From NCBI RefSeq assembly GCF_014651915.1, contig NZ_BMXU01000001.1, forward strand, positions 310,001 through 374,000: 64,000 bases of DNA, in the 5' to 3' direction. Source of the DNA: Parvularcula lutaonensis. Lineage in GTDB: Bacteria > Pseudomonadota > Alphaproteobacteria > Caulobacterales > Parvularculaceae. Below are positions 8,963 to 17,875 of the stretch, in pieces; positions within the stretch are counted from its first letter, which is position 1, and each line of letters starts with the position of its first letter. Below the pieces are notes generated by a model. The model saw nothing but the letters and a program-made list of their open reading frames with translations, was not told the DNA's origin and made no database searches. Made by a program: the position numbers and the translations under genes.

Positions 8963-9810
8963 CCCCAGATTTTTCTATCGTCATCCCGACCTATAACAGG
9001 CCGGGCGAGATACGCGGGTGCATCGATGCTCTGACCTCGCTCCGTGGACCGAGCTTCGAGGTCATCGTCGTGGACGATGGCAGCGACGAGCCGGTGGCCT
9101 CGGTGCTCGATAGGTCGCAGGCGGACATTGATGTCCGCGTCATTCGTCAGGCCAATAAAGGTCCTGGCGCTGCCAGGAACCGCGGAGCACGGGAGGCGCG
9201 GGGAAGGTTTCTCGCTTTCACCGACGATGACTGCAGGCCCGTCGAGGGTTGGCTCGAAGCCTTCGCCGACAGCCTCGCAGAGCACCCCGACCGGCTTGCA
9301 GGCGGTCTGGTGGTCAACGCCCTCACCGGCAACCCTTTTGCCGCAGCCAGTCAGGACATCATCGCCTACGGCTTCCTCGAGGACACGACGGAGCTGACCT
9401 TCTTCACCTCGAACAATTTCGCCTGTCATCGCGAAGCGTTCCTCGCGTTGGGCGGGTTCGACGAAGCGCTGAGGATCTCGTCCGAGGACAGGGACTTTTG
9501 CATCCGTTGGCGGGCCGCAGGAAAGCAAACGGTCCGCGCCGACGACGCACTCGTGCACCATCGTCACGAACTCGACCTGCGCGGTTTCTGGGAGCAGCAC
9601 ACCAACTATGGTCGTGGTGCACGGCAGATGTCTGACAAGCTCAAGGTGACGGGCGATGCTCCGCCGCTCCATGTGCGAGGCCCGGACTATTATGCCGATC
9701 TCATCAGTTTTCCCTTCCGCGCAGGTGGAAAGCACCGCTTTGCGCGCTCCATGCTCATCGTTCTGTCTCATATCGCGATGGCCCGGGGCTTTTACTGGTC
9801 GGCCGGGTAG
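8959..9810 (+). CDS. Glycosyltransferase family 2
   Basis: 283 residues from a GTG at 8959, which overlaps the preceding stop (GTGA) and has GAGGAAAG seven bases upstream. GT-A features are 'FSIVIPTYNRPGEI', 'VIVVDDGSDEP', 'GPGAARNRGA' and the DxD-like 'LAFTDDDCRPVEGW'. The acceptor region has 'SSEDRDFCIRWRAAG', matching the ED motif of processive or rhamnosyl-type GT2 enzymes. It runs as a pair with the upstream GT2, and its 3' end overlaps the oppositely oriented GT2 gene by 19 bp. Substrate unknown, but the context is surface-glycan assembly. Confidence 0.85.
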   Translation: MTPDFSIVIPTYNRPGEIRGCIDALTSLRGPSFEVIVVDDGSDEPVASVLDRSQADIDVRVIRQANKGPGAARNRGAREARGRFLAFTDDDCRPVEGWLEAFADSLAEHPDRLAGGLVVNALTGNPFAAASQDIIAYGFLEDTTELTFFTSNNFACHREAFLALGGFDEALRISSEDRDFCIRWRAAGKQTVRADDALVHHRHELDLRGFWEQHTNYGRGARQMSDKLKVTGDAPPLHVRGPDYYADLISFPFRAGGKHRFARSMLIVLSHIAMARGFYWSAG

Positions 9811-10847
9811 TCGGTTTCCATGAGGGCGACGTGCTGCCGGGCCAGAAGTGGCGGCAGAGGCAGCGCGCTGTTCAACCACACAAGCGCAAAGGCCGTGCTC
9901 GAATAGGCATGGTAAGCGGCGTGCAGGAATATTCCGGGAACGAACGTCCTGACCCCGCCGCGCTTGAGCAAGAGCCAGAAGAACGGGAGATTCATTGCGA
10001 CGTAAACTGAAGCGAACAAGACAGCGAAGGGCAAAGCACCAGGCACGAACAGAGACAGTGCCAGCAAGAGAGCAGAGGCGTAGACCAGAACAGCTTTCAG
10101 CTTTTCACCGCTCCGGGCATTCAGGACCTCCGGCGCGCGCCCATGCACGATCAGGGTCGACCAGGGCAGGGCGCGGGACACGATGTCATCTCGCCAGAGC
10201 TGGCGAAGGGTCCAATTCTTGAGGTGCGTTCCCTGGGCTTGCGGTACCAGTCGCACACGGTATCCGGCCCGCGAAAAACGTAGCCCGATCTCGACATCCT
10301 CCATCGCCGGCTTCTCGATCTTGTCGGAGAAGCCCCGAAGATGCGCGAATGCCGACGCCCGGACCATGCCCAGCCCGGTCCAGAAGCTCTTTGCTTCGCG
10401 GCGGCCGGACTGATGGAAGAAGTGGTGTCGAAGATTGGCGTAGCGCGCTGCGATATTCGGACAGGCCTGCCACGCACCGTAGGAGCCGAAAGCAGCCGCG
10501 ATCTTCGGATCGTGACGGAGCGCCCGGATCAAATGATTCGGGGCTTCTGGGTGGATGACCACATCCGCGTCGAGGAACAGGTAGAGGTCGCAGGTCGCCG
10601 TCTGTGCCCCGAGGTTCCTGGCGCGGGCAGGTCCGATAGGCTTGTCGCCACCGTGTGACACCACGCGAGCGCCGGAGGCTTTCGCGATCTCCGCAGTGTT
10701 GTCGGTTGAGGCATCGTCGACAACGATCACTTCTGCCGGAGCCGGCTTGGCCGACAGGGCTGCATCGATGACACGAGCGATCTCGTTCTCCGCATTCCTT
10801 GCGGGGACAATGACGCTGTAGCTCTCGCTCGCCTGCAAATGACCCAC
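9792..10847 (-). CDS. Membrane-associated glycosyltransferase family 2
   Basis: 351 residues. The N-terminal GT-A domain shows 'YSVIVPARNAENEIARVI', 'VIVVDDASTDNTAEIA', 'GPARARNLGAQ', the DxD motif 'YLFLDADVVIHP' and the acceptor motif 'AMEDVEIGLRFSRAGY'. Residues about 255-330 contain two or three hydrophobic segments ('VLVYASALLLALSLFV', 'FAVLFASVYVAMNLPFFWLLL'), so it is anchored in the inner membrane like dolichyl-phosphate-sugar or polymer synthases. The start is GTG at 10847 with GGGAG six bases upstream. It is transcribed away from the sulfotransferase gene, and the 214 bp between them should hold promoters for both. Confidence 0.83.
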   Translation of the reverse strand: MGHLQASESYSVIVPARNAENEIARVIDAALSAKPAPAEVIVVDDASTDNTAEIAKASGARVVSHGGDKPIGPARARNLGAQTATCDLYLFLDADVVIHPEAPNHLIRALRHDPKIAAAFGSYGAWQACPNIAARYANLRHHFFHQSGRREAKSFWTGLGMVRASAFAHLRGFSDKIEKPAMEDVEIGLRFSRAGYRVRLVPQAQGTHLKNWTLRQLWRDDIVSRALPWSTLIVHGRAPEVLNARSGEKLKAVLVYASALLLALSLFVPGALPFAVLFASVYVAMNLPFFWLLLKRGGVRTFVPGIFLHAAYHAYSSTAFALVWLNSALPLPPLLARQHVALMETDYPADQ

Positions 10848-11061
10848 GGACTTCTCCCTCGCCGGATCGACCCGTCCCGCGCTTATCGTCTAACAGAGAC
10901 GAACCGAAATGATTGCATTGACAAGCGGCAATCAACAGCTTGTTAATCAACCTTTTCCGGCTATTGGCCGAGGTATAACCCAAGTGTGATCCTCGTGGGG
11001 GCAGTTTGCTGCACCGTAAGCTGGTTTGGTCGCGTTCGGGCTGGAGGAGTATCGCACCTGC

Positions 11062-11958
11062 ATGCGGCCGAGCTTTATCGTGATAGGCGGAACGAAGTGC
11101 GGCACGACGAGCCTTTACAGCTCGCTCGCCGACCATCCGGGCATCTTCCTGGCGCCGAAGGAACTCCGCTTTTTCACAATTGAGCACCGGTGGAGGCGCG
11201 GCGAGGGGTGGTATCGCAGCCAATTCGCGGCCGCCCCGCGCACGGCCGTCTCCGGAGAGTTTTCGAACGCCTATACGCGCGATCCCGTCTATGCCTGCCC
11301 GGCTTCGAGAATAGCCAGGATGCTTCCTGAGGTCCGGCTCGTTTACCTCGTGAGAGACCCTTTCGAGCGCCTCGCCTCGCATTACCGGCACCGCTTCGTG
11401 ACAGGTGCTGAATGGCGGAACCCATCCCGAGCCATCGGCGCGGATGATGGCTATGTCGCGGCCAGCCTCTATGGCCACCAGCTCAATCTCTTCCGGCAGC
11501 ACTTCCCCGAAGAGCAGATCAAGGTCATTGACAGCGCAAGGCTGTTCTCTGAACCAACAGCGACCCTTGCCGAGATTTGTAGCTTCGTTGGGGCTGACAC
11601 AGACCATCCGCTCGAGCTTCGGCGCGAGAACGCGTCCGCCGAACGCCACGTCGTCCCGCCGATGTTGCGGAGCCTTGCTCGGTTTCCGGCCCTGCGACCG
11701 GTCTTGAAGAAGACCCCGGCGGCGATGCGCGCAATTGGCCTCCAGGGGGTGACGCACACGGCGGACAACCGCAAAGCCTCTCTTCCCGATGAAATGCGCC
11801 GTCGTCTCGAGCGCCGCTTCGCAGAAGACTTTCACCTTCTTCGCAGTTTGGCGGGGAACGTTTCGTTGTCCTGGTCGTTCGGCCAGGACGGATACAGGGG
11901 AGGGGCCGCAGGCGGCCGTTCGCCCATGCCCAGCCAGGAGGGCAGGATTGATGCTTGA
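11062..11958 (+). CDS. PAPS-dependent sulfotransferase family protein
   Basis: 298 residues. The N-terminus 'FIVIGGTKCGTTSLYSSL' is the 5'-phosphosulfate-binding loop of carbohydrate sulfotransferases, and 'VYLVRDPFERLASHYRH' is the 3'-phosphate-binding strand-helix with Arg-Asp-Pro. These indicate transfer of sulfate from PAPS, most likely to a sugar hydroxyl given the flanking glycosyltransferases. The ATG at 11062 is preceded by GGAGGAG at a rather long 12-base spacing. Its stop overlaps the FkbM methyltransferase start by 8 bp, so the two modifying enzymes are coupled. A sulfated surface glycan would suit a marine bacterium, but that is inference. Confidence 0.82.
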   Translation: MRPSFIVIGGTKCGTTSLYSSLADHPGIFLAPKELRFFTIEHRWRRGEGWYRSQFAAAPRTAVSGEFSNAYTRDPVYACPASRIARMLPEVRLVYLVRDPFERLASHYRHRFVTGAEWRNPSRAIGADDGYVAASLYGHQLNLFRQHFPEEQIKVIDSARLFSEPTATLAEICSFVGADTDHPLELRRENASAERHVVPPMLRSLARFPALRPVLKKTPAAMRAIGLQGVTHTADNRKASLPDEMRRRLERRFAEDFHLLRSLAGNVSLSWSFGQDGYRGGAAGGRSPMPSQEGRIDA

Positions 11959-12826
11959 GAACGCAGGGGCGACTCCAACCGCGAAAATGATGCGGAGCGT
12001 CGGACTGGTGACGCGCTACGGCGGCAAGCTTGCGAAAAAGCAGGCCTTCGTCGTCACGAATGCCATCGCCAGGAATTGGGAGAAGGCCAGCCCCCAGACG
12101 TTCAAGGCTGCGCGTGCCGTGCTCAGGGGCAAGGACGCTGCGCAGGTCGAAGACCCGATTCCTCCTTACGGATCGGTCGTCGAGGTCGATGGCTTCCGTA
12201 TCCGTATCGACCCACGCATGGCCAAGGCGAACATCCGGAAGCTGATGGCCGGGAAGCACGTCCTGCAGGAGCGCAAGATCCTCGATCTCATCCTCGAACC
12301 TGGTGACCGGATGGTCGAGCTTGGCGGCGGCATCGGCATGGTGGCGATTGCCGCGTCGCGCGCGATCGGTTCCGAGAATGTCACGTCCTTCGAGGCCAAC
12401 CCGGCGCTCGAGGAGGTCATTCGCGAAAACTACCGCCTGAACAATGTCAGCCCGACGCTTCGAATGTGCATGGTCGGGCCGGAAGCGTCGAGCAGGACGT
12501 TCTACGTCGCCAAGAAATTCTCGCGTTCCTCGGTCTATGATCCTGACGGAGAGGATACGACGGCGGTGGACGTCCCTGTCGTTCCGTTCAATGACGAGTT
12601 GATGGCCATAAAACCCAATGTGCTCGTCATCGACATTCAGGGGGCCGAAGTCGAGCTGATCGACTATGCTGACTTTACCGGTGTCGAAAAACTGGCCATC
12701 GAGTTCCACCCGAGCATGACCGGTGTCCGGCCGATCCTCTCGATGCGCAGGAAGCTTGCTGAGCAGCACGGCTTTGAAGAGACGCACCGCTTCGGCAACA
12801 GCTTCGTGTACCGAAAACCATCCTAG
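11951..12826 (+). CDS. FkbM family SAM-dependent methyltransferase
   Basis: 291 residues from ATG 11951, which has AGGAGG eight bases upstream and overlaps the preceding stop. The SAM-binding region is 'DRMVELGGGIGMVAIAASRA', followed by 'VTSFEANPALEEVIRENYRLN', which is typical of the FkbM fold. Later motifs are 'VLVIDIQGAEVELIDYADF' and 'IEFHPSM', also typical of the family. FkbM enzymes O-methylate sugars or macrolides, and here the neighbour is a sulfotransferase, so methylation of the same surface glycan is likely. Downstream genes are convergent. A small GC hairpin follows at 12923. Confidence 0.85.
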   Translation: MLENAGATPTAKMMRSVGLVTRYGGKLAKKQAFVVTNAIARNWEKASPQTFKAARAVLRGKDAAQVEDPIPPYGSVVEVDGFRIRIDPRMAKANIRKLMAGKHVLQERKILDLILEPGDRMVELGGGIGMVAIAASRAIGSENVTSFEANPALEEVIRENYRLNNVSPTLRMCMVGPEASSRTFYVAKKFSRSSVYDPDGEDTTAVDVPVVPFNDELMAIKPNVLVIDIQGAEVELIDYADFTGVEKLAIEFHPSMTGVRPILSMRRKLAEQHGFEETHRFGNSFVYRKPS

Positions 12827-12922
12827 AACCCGAACGCCACCCCGGGAACATGGGGACGCCCTGTGATGTCATAGTCCTGGGCGTCGAGGTTTGCCCTGAA
12901 CGTCATGGGCTTCCGGACCCGA

Positions 12923-12938
12923 CGCCCGCCTGCGGGCG
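12923..12938. terminator. GC hairpin between convergent genes
   Basis: A 6-bp perfect stem (CGCCCG/CGGGCG) with a four-base loop sits in the 231-bp gap between the FkbM gene (plus) and the alpha/beta hydrolase (minus). It could end transcription from both sides, but there is no T-run on either strand. The rest of the gap has no convincing gene. A minus-strand frame ending 'DITGRPHVPGVAFGF' at 12823 looks faintly like an outer-membrane C-terminus but cannot be supported. Confidence 0.3.
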
Positions 12939-13057
12939 CCGTCACTGGTAGGGGGTGTCCTGTCGGTTGTCTTCCGCTCTCGAGCCATGAATTCCCGACA
13001 GTCCTGCCTGTCACCCATGGCTGCTTCTGAGTATGGATACGGACGGAATGGGGCGCC

Positions 13058-13966
13058 TCAGGCAGCCGCCTGTGACCGATCGCCTTTGAGGTGAGAGAGA
13101 ACGAGGTCAGAAAGACGGCCATGCAGCCTCGGCGGAAGATCGTGCCCCATGCCTTCGATCAATTCGAGACGCGAGCCTTCGATATTGGCGTGGACGTCCT
13201 TTCCGGCGGCTGTCGGGACCAGCTTGTCCTCGGTTCCGTGAATGACCAGCGTCGGTGCCTTGATGGTCCGGCTGTGCTTGCGCAGGTCCCCGGTTTCGAG
13301 AATCGCTGCCATCTGCCGCTGCCAGCCCTCTTGGTCCATGCCGCGTTCTGCAGCCGCCCGGTGGAAGGCCCTGAGTTCCTCGAGGGACATGCCACCGTCA
13401 GCCGTCATGAAGAACTGCCATTTCGCGACCATCCGATCCACGACCTCATCGATGCTGGCGGGTTCGGGATCGCGCCCCATCAGGATCTTCCGTGCTTCGC
13501 CGCTCGGCAGGGGCAGTGAGCGGTTTCCCGTCGTGGTCATGAAGAGCGTGAGTGTCTCCGTACGCTGAGGGTAGCGCGCGGCGAACATCTGGCTGATGAT
13601 CCCGCCCATGGAGAGGCCGAGGACGTGGGCCTTTTCGATGCCCATGTCATCGAGCACGCTCGCCGCGTCATCCGCCATGTCAGCCAGGGAGTAGGGCGCG
13701 CCTGCCGAAAGGCCGAAGAGCCCCAGGCCGATCTGCACCCAGGGATTGGGGATTTTGCCGCCCGTCACCCGTCCGGACAGGCCAACGTCGCGGTTATCGA
13801 CCCGCACGGTCCTGAAACCGGCATCATGGAACGCTTCGAGCATCGACTGTGGCCATTGGGTCAACTGCATACCAAGCCCGTTCAGCATCATGATGACAGG
13901 CGCGCCGTCGGGCCCGTCGACCTCGTAGGCGATAGGGATTTCGCCAGATGTCCTGTGCTCGCTCAT
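13058..13966 (-). CDS. Alpha/beta hydrolase
   Basis: 302 residues with the hydrolase order of motifs: oxyanion region 'IMMLNGLGMQLTQWP', nucleophile elbow 'VLGLSMGGIISQ' (Gly-x-Ser-x-Gly), acid loop 'VIHGTEDKLVP' and catalytic His in 'IEGMGHDLPP'. The profile is that of soluble esterases or C-C hydrolases, but the substrate is not readable. It lies 3 bp after the TIGR03084-like gene and is the last member of the minus-strand run starting at AtuA (22059). It could therefore hydrolyse an intermediate (lactone, ester or thioester) of that catabolic route. This role is inferred from position only. Confidence 0.8.
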   Translation of the reverse strand: MSEHRTSGEIPIAYEVDGPDGAPVIMMLNGLGMQLTQWPQSMLEAFHDAGFRTVRVDNRDVGLSGRVTGGKIPNPWVQIGLGLFGLSAGAPYSLADMADDAASVLDDMGIEKAHVLGLSMGGIISQMFAARYPQRTETLTLFMTTTGNRSLPLPSGEARKILMGRDPEPASIDEVVDRMVAKWQFFMTADGGMSLEELRAFHRAAAERGMDQEGWQRQMAAILETGDLRKHSRTIKAPTLVIHGTEDKLVPTAAGKDVHANIEGSRLELIEGMGHDLPPRLHGRLSDLVLSHLKGDRSQAAA

Positions 13967-13969
13967 TCC

Positions 13970-14773
13970 TCAGTCTCCGTTCTTCCGGATACGGCGCATG
14001 CCGGGCTGTGGAGGGGTTTCCGCACCCCCGGCGAAGCACTGGGCCTTGCTCATCCAGTCCTTCGCCACCGCTCCGGTGACCTTCAGGGGAACATCTGCGA
14101 TGTTCCGTGTCTGGGCCACGACCTGGCAGAAGGCCGTCGCTGGTCCCTCGATCCGTTCGTCGTCCCGTTCGTCGTTGAACCGCCACACTTTCCCTGAAGG
14201 AGCCGTCAGGACGACATGCGGTTTCGTCTCGGGTTTCCGCTCGCCGCGCACCGTGTAGGTCCAGCCGAAGGTCCTCACGCCAAGCTCCGCAATCGGATAG
14301 ATCCGGTCCTCATCCTGCCGTTCGATCCCGGCTGCATCATAGATCGCCTGGCCATGGGCCCATGTTTCCATCAGCCGCGCAGAGATCGACGAGCGGGCAC
14401 TCATCGGTGGGCCGGCCCAGGGAAGGCGGGCTTCGGGGTCGGCGACCCTGAAGGCGTCCGCCGTCTCTTCCGCGCCCTCGAGCCAGGCCTCAAGCAAGTC
14501 CTCACCGGCGAGGCCGCTGAACCGGTCGTCTTCATAGCCGCGCATGCCGCCTTGCATCATCTTCGGCATGGCCTCCTTCAGCATCGCCATAAAGCCGTCA
14601 GCATCTTGAAGGCTCAACAGCGCGGCGCCATTCCACATGTGCAGGTGTCGAAGGATCTGGTTCGGGGTCCAGTCCTTGAACAGCGTTGGTTCGTCAAAGG
14701 GCAGCGCACTCTCAGCGATCACCCGGCCCAAGGCCCGGCTCTCGGCAAGGAAGAATTCGGCTTCCTCGATCAT
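13970..14773 (-). CDS. TIGR03084-like / maleylpyruvate-isomerase-fold protein
   Basis: 267 residues. The N-terminal region 'EPTLFKDWTPNQILRHLHMWNGAALLSL' is the DinB-like helical bundle with a metal-binding His, seen in mycothiol-dependent isomerase-type and TIGR03084 proteins. A second conserved His is in 'ARLMETWAHGQAIYDAAG'. The C-terminal part (about 170-265) has 'VVLTAPSGKVWRFND', as in the SCP2-like tail of this family. The reaction is unknown. It is often found with CoA-metabolism genes, as here: it overlaps the NMO-type flavoprotein by ATGA (14770-14773) and precedes an alpha/beta hydrolase. Confidence 0.7.
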   Translation of the reverse strand: MIEEAEFFLAESRALGRVIAESALPFDEPTLFKDWTPNQILRHLHMWNGAALLSLQDADGFMAMLKEAMPKMMQGGMRGYEDDRFSGLAGEDLLEAWLEGAEETADAFRVADPEARLPWAGPPMSARSSISARLMETWAHGQAIYDAAGIERQDEDRIYPIAELGVRTFGWTYTVRGERKPETKPHVVLTAPSGKVWRFNDERDDERIEGPATAFCQVVAQTRNIADVPLKVTGAVAKDWMSKAQCFAGGAETPPQPGMRRIRKNGD

Positions 14774-15897
14774 TCTCCGAGTGCCTCGGTCAGGCGCTCA
14801 TACGCCTCTGCGAACTCTTCCTTGAAGCGCTGGACAACCTGTCCCGAAGTCTCCCTTTCATTCATCAGGCCAACAGCTTGGCCAACCCAGTAGGTGGAGA
14901 GCTCCCTGGCGCCCTCGTGGCCGCCATCAGCGAGCTTGTCGAGCTTTCGCAGCGCTGGCTCGGATACCAGCGTCTGGAGCGGCATGGGCAGGGGCTTCGG
15001 TCCTTCGGATTCCCATGCATCCGTCCACGGACTTCTCAGCTGGCGGGAAGGCTTGCCCGTACGCGAGCGTGACCGCACGGTGTCCGCGGACGTTGCCGTC
15101 AGCATTTTCTCCTTCACCGACTCGGAGGTCTCTGCCTCGGCGGTCGTCAGCCAGACTGAACCGCACCAGGCGCCGGCGGCGCCCATGGCCATCAGTCCCG
15201 CCATCTGGGCGCCCGTGGCGATGCCGCCCGCCGCCAGAACGGGTGTCCCCTTGGCGGCGCGGACGACTTCCGGGACGAGGACGATGGTCGAAACCTCGCC
15301 GCAATGGCCACCAGCCTCTCCGCCGGCAGCGATCAGCACGTCCACTCCCGCTTCGACCTGTTTCGCGGCGTGCTTGGCCGAGCCGACCAGAGCACCGACC
15401 TTCACGCCGTGCTCCTTGCCCTTGTCGAGCATGATCTGCGGCGGCACGCCGAGGGCGTTCACAAGCAGCTTGATCGGGTGCGACAGGGCGACATCAAGAA
15501 CCGCACCCGCACCGTCAGGGGTCAGATTGTCCGTGAAGTGAAGCTGGTCGCGCCTTGTGTCCTCGATCCCTTCGGTCGAAACGCCCTTGTCCTCCAGGAC
15601 CTTGTTGGCGAACGACTTGTGTTCTTCAGGCACCATTCCGAGGAGCGCGTCCTTGTCGACGGGCCCGGCTTGCAGGACGCTGGATGTCGGGACGATGAGG
15701 TCGAGGCCGTAGGGCTTTCCGTCCACATGCTCGTCGATCCATGCCAGTTCTTCCTCGAGAAGTTCGGGCGGGTGGTTCACGGCGCCGAAGACACCCATGC
15801 CGCCGGCCTTGGAAACGGCGGCCACCACGTCGCGGCAATGGCTGAAGGCGAGGAGGGGGAACTCGATCCCGAACATCTCGCAGATTGGCGACTTCAT
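14770..15897 (-). CDS. Nitronate monooxygenase-type FMN oxidoreductase
   Basis: 375 residues of a TIM-barrel flavoprotein of the NMO/2-nitropropane dioxygenase/FabK group. Visible motifs are the N-terminal 'KAGGMGVFGAVNHPP', the active-site segment 'AAGGEAGGHCGEVSTIVLVPEV' (His as proposed base) and the phosphate-binding 'VLAAGGIATGAQMAGLMAMGAAGAWCGS'. I use ATG 15897, which has GGAGGAA upstream. The frame extends to 15957 inside the carboxylase gene but has no support there. It begins 1 bp after the biotin carboxylase stop. True substrate may be a nitronate or an enoyl-type intermediate of the catabolic cluster, which the sequence does not decide. Confidence 0.8.
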   Translation of the reverse strand: MKSPICEMFGIEFPLLAFSHCRDVVAAVSKAGGMGVFGAVNHPPELLEEELAWIDEHVDGKPYGLDLIVPTSSVLQAGPVDKDALLGMVPEEHKSFANKVLEDKGVSTEGIEDTRRDQLHFTDNLTPDGAGAVLDVALSHPIKLLVNALGVPPQIMLDKGKEHGVKVGALVGSAKHAAKQVEAGVDVLIAAGGEAGGHCGEVSTIVLVPEVVRAAKGTPVLAAGGIATGAQMAGLMAMGAAGAWCGSVWLTTAEAETSESVKEKMLTATSADTVRSRSRTGKPSRQLRSPWTDAWESEGPKPLPMPLQTLVSEPALRKLDKLADGGHEGARELSTYWVGQAVGLMNERETSGQVVQRFKEEFAEAYERLTEALGE

Positions 15898-15898
15898 C

Positions 15899-17875
15899 TT
15901 ATTCCTCCGTATCAGGTTCGATCTGCACGAGAAGCTCGCCGCTCCCCACCTGCGCACCTTCCCGCGCGGGCAGGGACGTCACCACGCCGCTCACCGGCGC
16001 GGCAATCTCGTGCTGCATCTTCATCGCTTCGAGGGTCGCAAGCCGCTGGCCTTTCTCTACCCGCTCGCCGTCCTCGACAAACACGCTGGTGACAAGGCCG
16101 TGCATGACGGCGGTTACGGCCCCGACGCCTCCGGCATCGTTCGCGCTCTTTCTCGTTGCCACCTTGTTCGTAAGCTGAAGGTCATTGCTTGGTGTCGAGA
16201 GGAAGAGGTCTGGTCCTCGCGTGACGAAGGCAAACCGAATCCTGTTGTCCCCAACCTCAGCGGTGCCTTCGTTCCCCGCAAGCCTCAGCTGGCCCACCGG
16301 GACCTCTTCCCCATCGACATCCACGATGCAGCCGTCTTCCGACGAGCGAACCGCGCAGGCTATGGTCCCCTCGGGCCCCTCGTAGAGGAACGGCGCAGCG
16401 ATGGGTTCGGCGGAGCTCCAGCCAGCAAGATCTTTCGGCAGGCGGAATTTCTCAGCGACTTCCTCGAAAGCCGTCCGGAACTGAATCGCGGCCGCAAGAG
16501 CGAATGTGTCCCTGTCCGGAGTAATAGCAACCGGCGGAGGAGCGCTGTCGATCGTGTTGGTCCGCGCCTCGCCTGTGCGGAACACTTTGTCCCCGACGAG
16601 ATCGATCAGAAAACGACGGTTGCTGACAGGGCCGAGGAGAGCGGTTTCTTCCAGCATCCGGTTCAATTTACGGATCGCTTCGTCACGCGTATCACCGCGC
16701 GCGATCACCTTCGCGACCAAAGGGTCGTAATGCGGCGTGATCTCTCCACCTGTCTCGATTCCGGCATCGGTCCGTCCACCGGGCGCGGGGCGCCAGAGAT
16801 GGACTGGCCCGGTGGCAGGAAGGAATCCGGCCGCTGGGTCTTCGGCATAAAGCCGCGCTTCGATGGAATGGCCGCGGAGCCGGACCTCTTCTTGGGTCAG
16901 ACCCAAGGGCTCCCCCTGCGCGACATTGAGCTGGAGCGCCACGAGATCGAGCCCCGTGACTTCCTCCGTAACCGGATGTTCGACCTGCAGGCGCGTGTTC
17001 ATCTCGAGAAAGTAGAACTGCCGATCATCCGCCAGCAGGAACTCGACCGTTCCTGCTCCGCGATAGCTCACGGCTCTCGCCGCCTCGACGGCAGCTTTTC
17101 CCAAGGCCTGCCGAAGTGCTTCATCGACCGCAGGCGAAGGCGCTTCTTCAATGACCTTCTGGTGACGCCGCTGGAGCGAGCAGTCTCTTTCGCCCAAGTG
17201 GATGATCGTGCCGTGGGCATCCCCGAAGACCTGCACCTCCACATGGCGCGCGTTCTCCACGGCCTTTTCGAGGATCAGGTCGCCCGAGCCGAACGCGTTT
17301 TCTGCTTCGGACCTGGCCGTCTGCAGCGCCGCTGGCAGCTCGTCGGGGTTGCGAACAATCCGCATACCTCTTCCGCCACCGCCGGCAGCTGCCTTGACCA
17401 TGACAGGATACCCAGCCTCTTCGGCTGCGCGGACGAAGCGCTCCTCGTCCTGCTCCTCCCCCTCATAGCCCGGGATACACGGGACACCGGCGGCGATCAT
17501 CGCGCGTTTCGCGCGCGCCTTGTCACCCATCAGGTCGATCGCCTCGGGGGAAGGACCTACAAAGACGAGCCCTGCATCTTCGACCTCGCGCGCGAAATCC
17601 GCGTTCTCGGAGAGGAAGCCATAGCCCGGATGGATAGCTTCCGCCCGGCTCTCCTTCGCCGCCTTCAGGATCCGTTCTGCGTCGAGATAGGACTGGCCCA
17701 CAGGCGCGGGCCCGATGACAATGCACTGGTCAGCAAGCTTCGCGTGCGGAGCATCGCGATCAGCTTCGGAAGCGACGGCAACCGTCCGGTAGCCGAGAGC
17801 CTTCGCGGTCCGGATGACCCGGCAGGCGATCTCGCCACGGTTTGCAACGAGGAGGGAGGTAAACCGTTCAGCCAT
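15899..17875 (-). CDS. Biotin-dependent acyl-CoA carboxylase, biotin carboxylase/BCCP subunit (methylcrotonyl- or geranyl-CoA type)
   Basis: 658 residues. Biotin carboxylase covers about 1-450 ('LLVANRGEIACRVIRTAKALG', ATP loop 'KAAAGGGGRGMRIV', 'EMNTRLQVEHPVTEEVTGLDLV'), a BT linker follows, and the C-terminal BCCP domain has Lys619 in 'EAMKMQHEIAAP', which is biotinylated. It carboxylates biotin with ATP and bicarbonate, and the beta subunit encoded at 18677 transfers CO2 to the enoyl-CoA. The ATG at 17875 overlaps the hydratase stop by 8 bp and has GGAGG four to five bases upstream. The gene context (AtuA, AtuC-like beta subunit) points to a geranyl-CoA-type enzyme, but methylcrotonyl-CoA cannot be excluded. 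Confidence 0.88.
   Translation of the reverse strand: MAERFTSLLVANRGEIACRVIRTAKALGYRTVAVASEADRDAPHAKLADQCIVIGPAPVGQSYLDAERILKAAKESRAEAIHPGYGFLSENADFAREVEDAGLVFVGPSPEAIDLMGDKARAKRAMIAAGVPCIPGYEGEEQDEERFVRAAEEAGYPVMVKAAAGGGGRGMRIVRNPDELPAALQTARSEAENAFGSGDLILEKAVENARHVEVQVFGDAHGTIIHLGERDCSLQRRHQKVIEEAPSPAVDEALRQALGKAAVEAARAVSYRGAGTVEFLLADDRQFYFLEMNTRLQVEHPVTEEVTGLDLVALQLNVAQGEPLGLTQEEVRLRGHSIEARLYAEDPAAGFLPATGPVHLWRPAPGGRTDAGIETGGEITPHYDPLVAKVIARGDTRDEAIRKLNRMLEETALLGPVSNRRFLIDLVGDKVFRTGEARTNTIDSAPPPVAITPDRDTFALAAAIQFRTAFEEVAEKFRLPKDLAGWSSAEPIAAPFLYEGPEGTIACAVRSSEDGCIVDVDGEEVPVGQLRLAGNEGTAEVGDNRIRFAFVTRGPDLFLSTPSNDLQLTNKVATRKSANDAGGVGAVTAVMHGLVTSVFVEDGERVEKGQRLATLEAMKMQHEIAAPVSGVVTSLPAREGAQVGSGELLVQIEPDTEE

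Noticed and set aside
12823-13122. Minus-strand 99-codon frame ending with a barrel-like 'GVAFGF'
   Set aside because: Overlaps the hydrolase end in another frame and has no supported start; at most a remnant.
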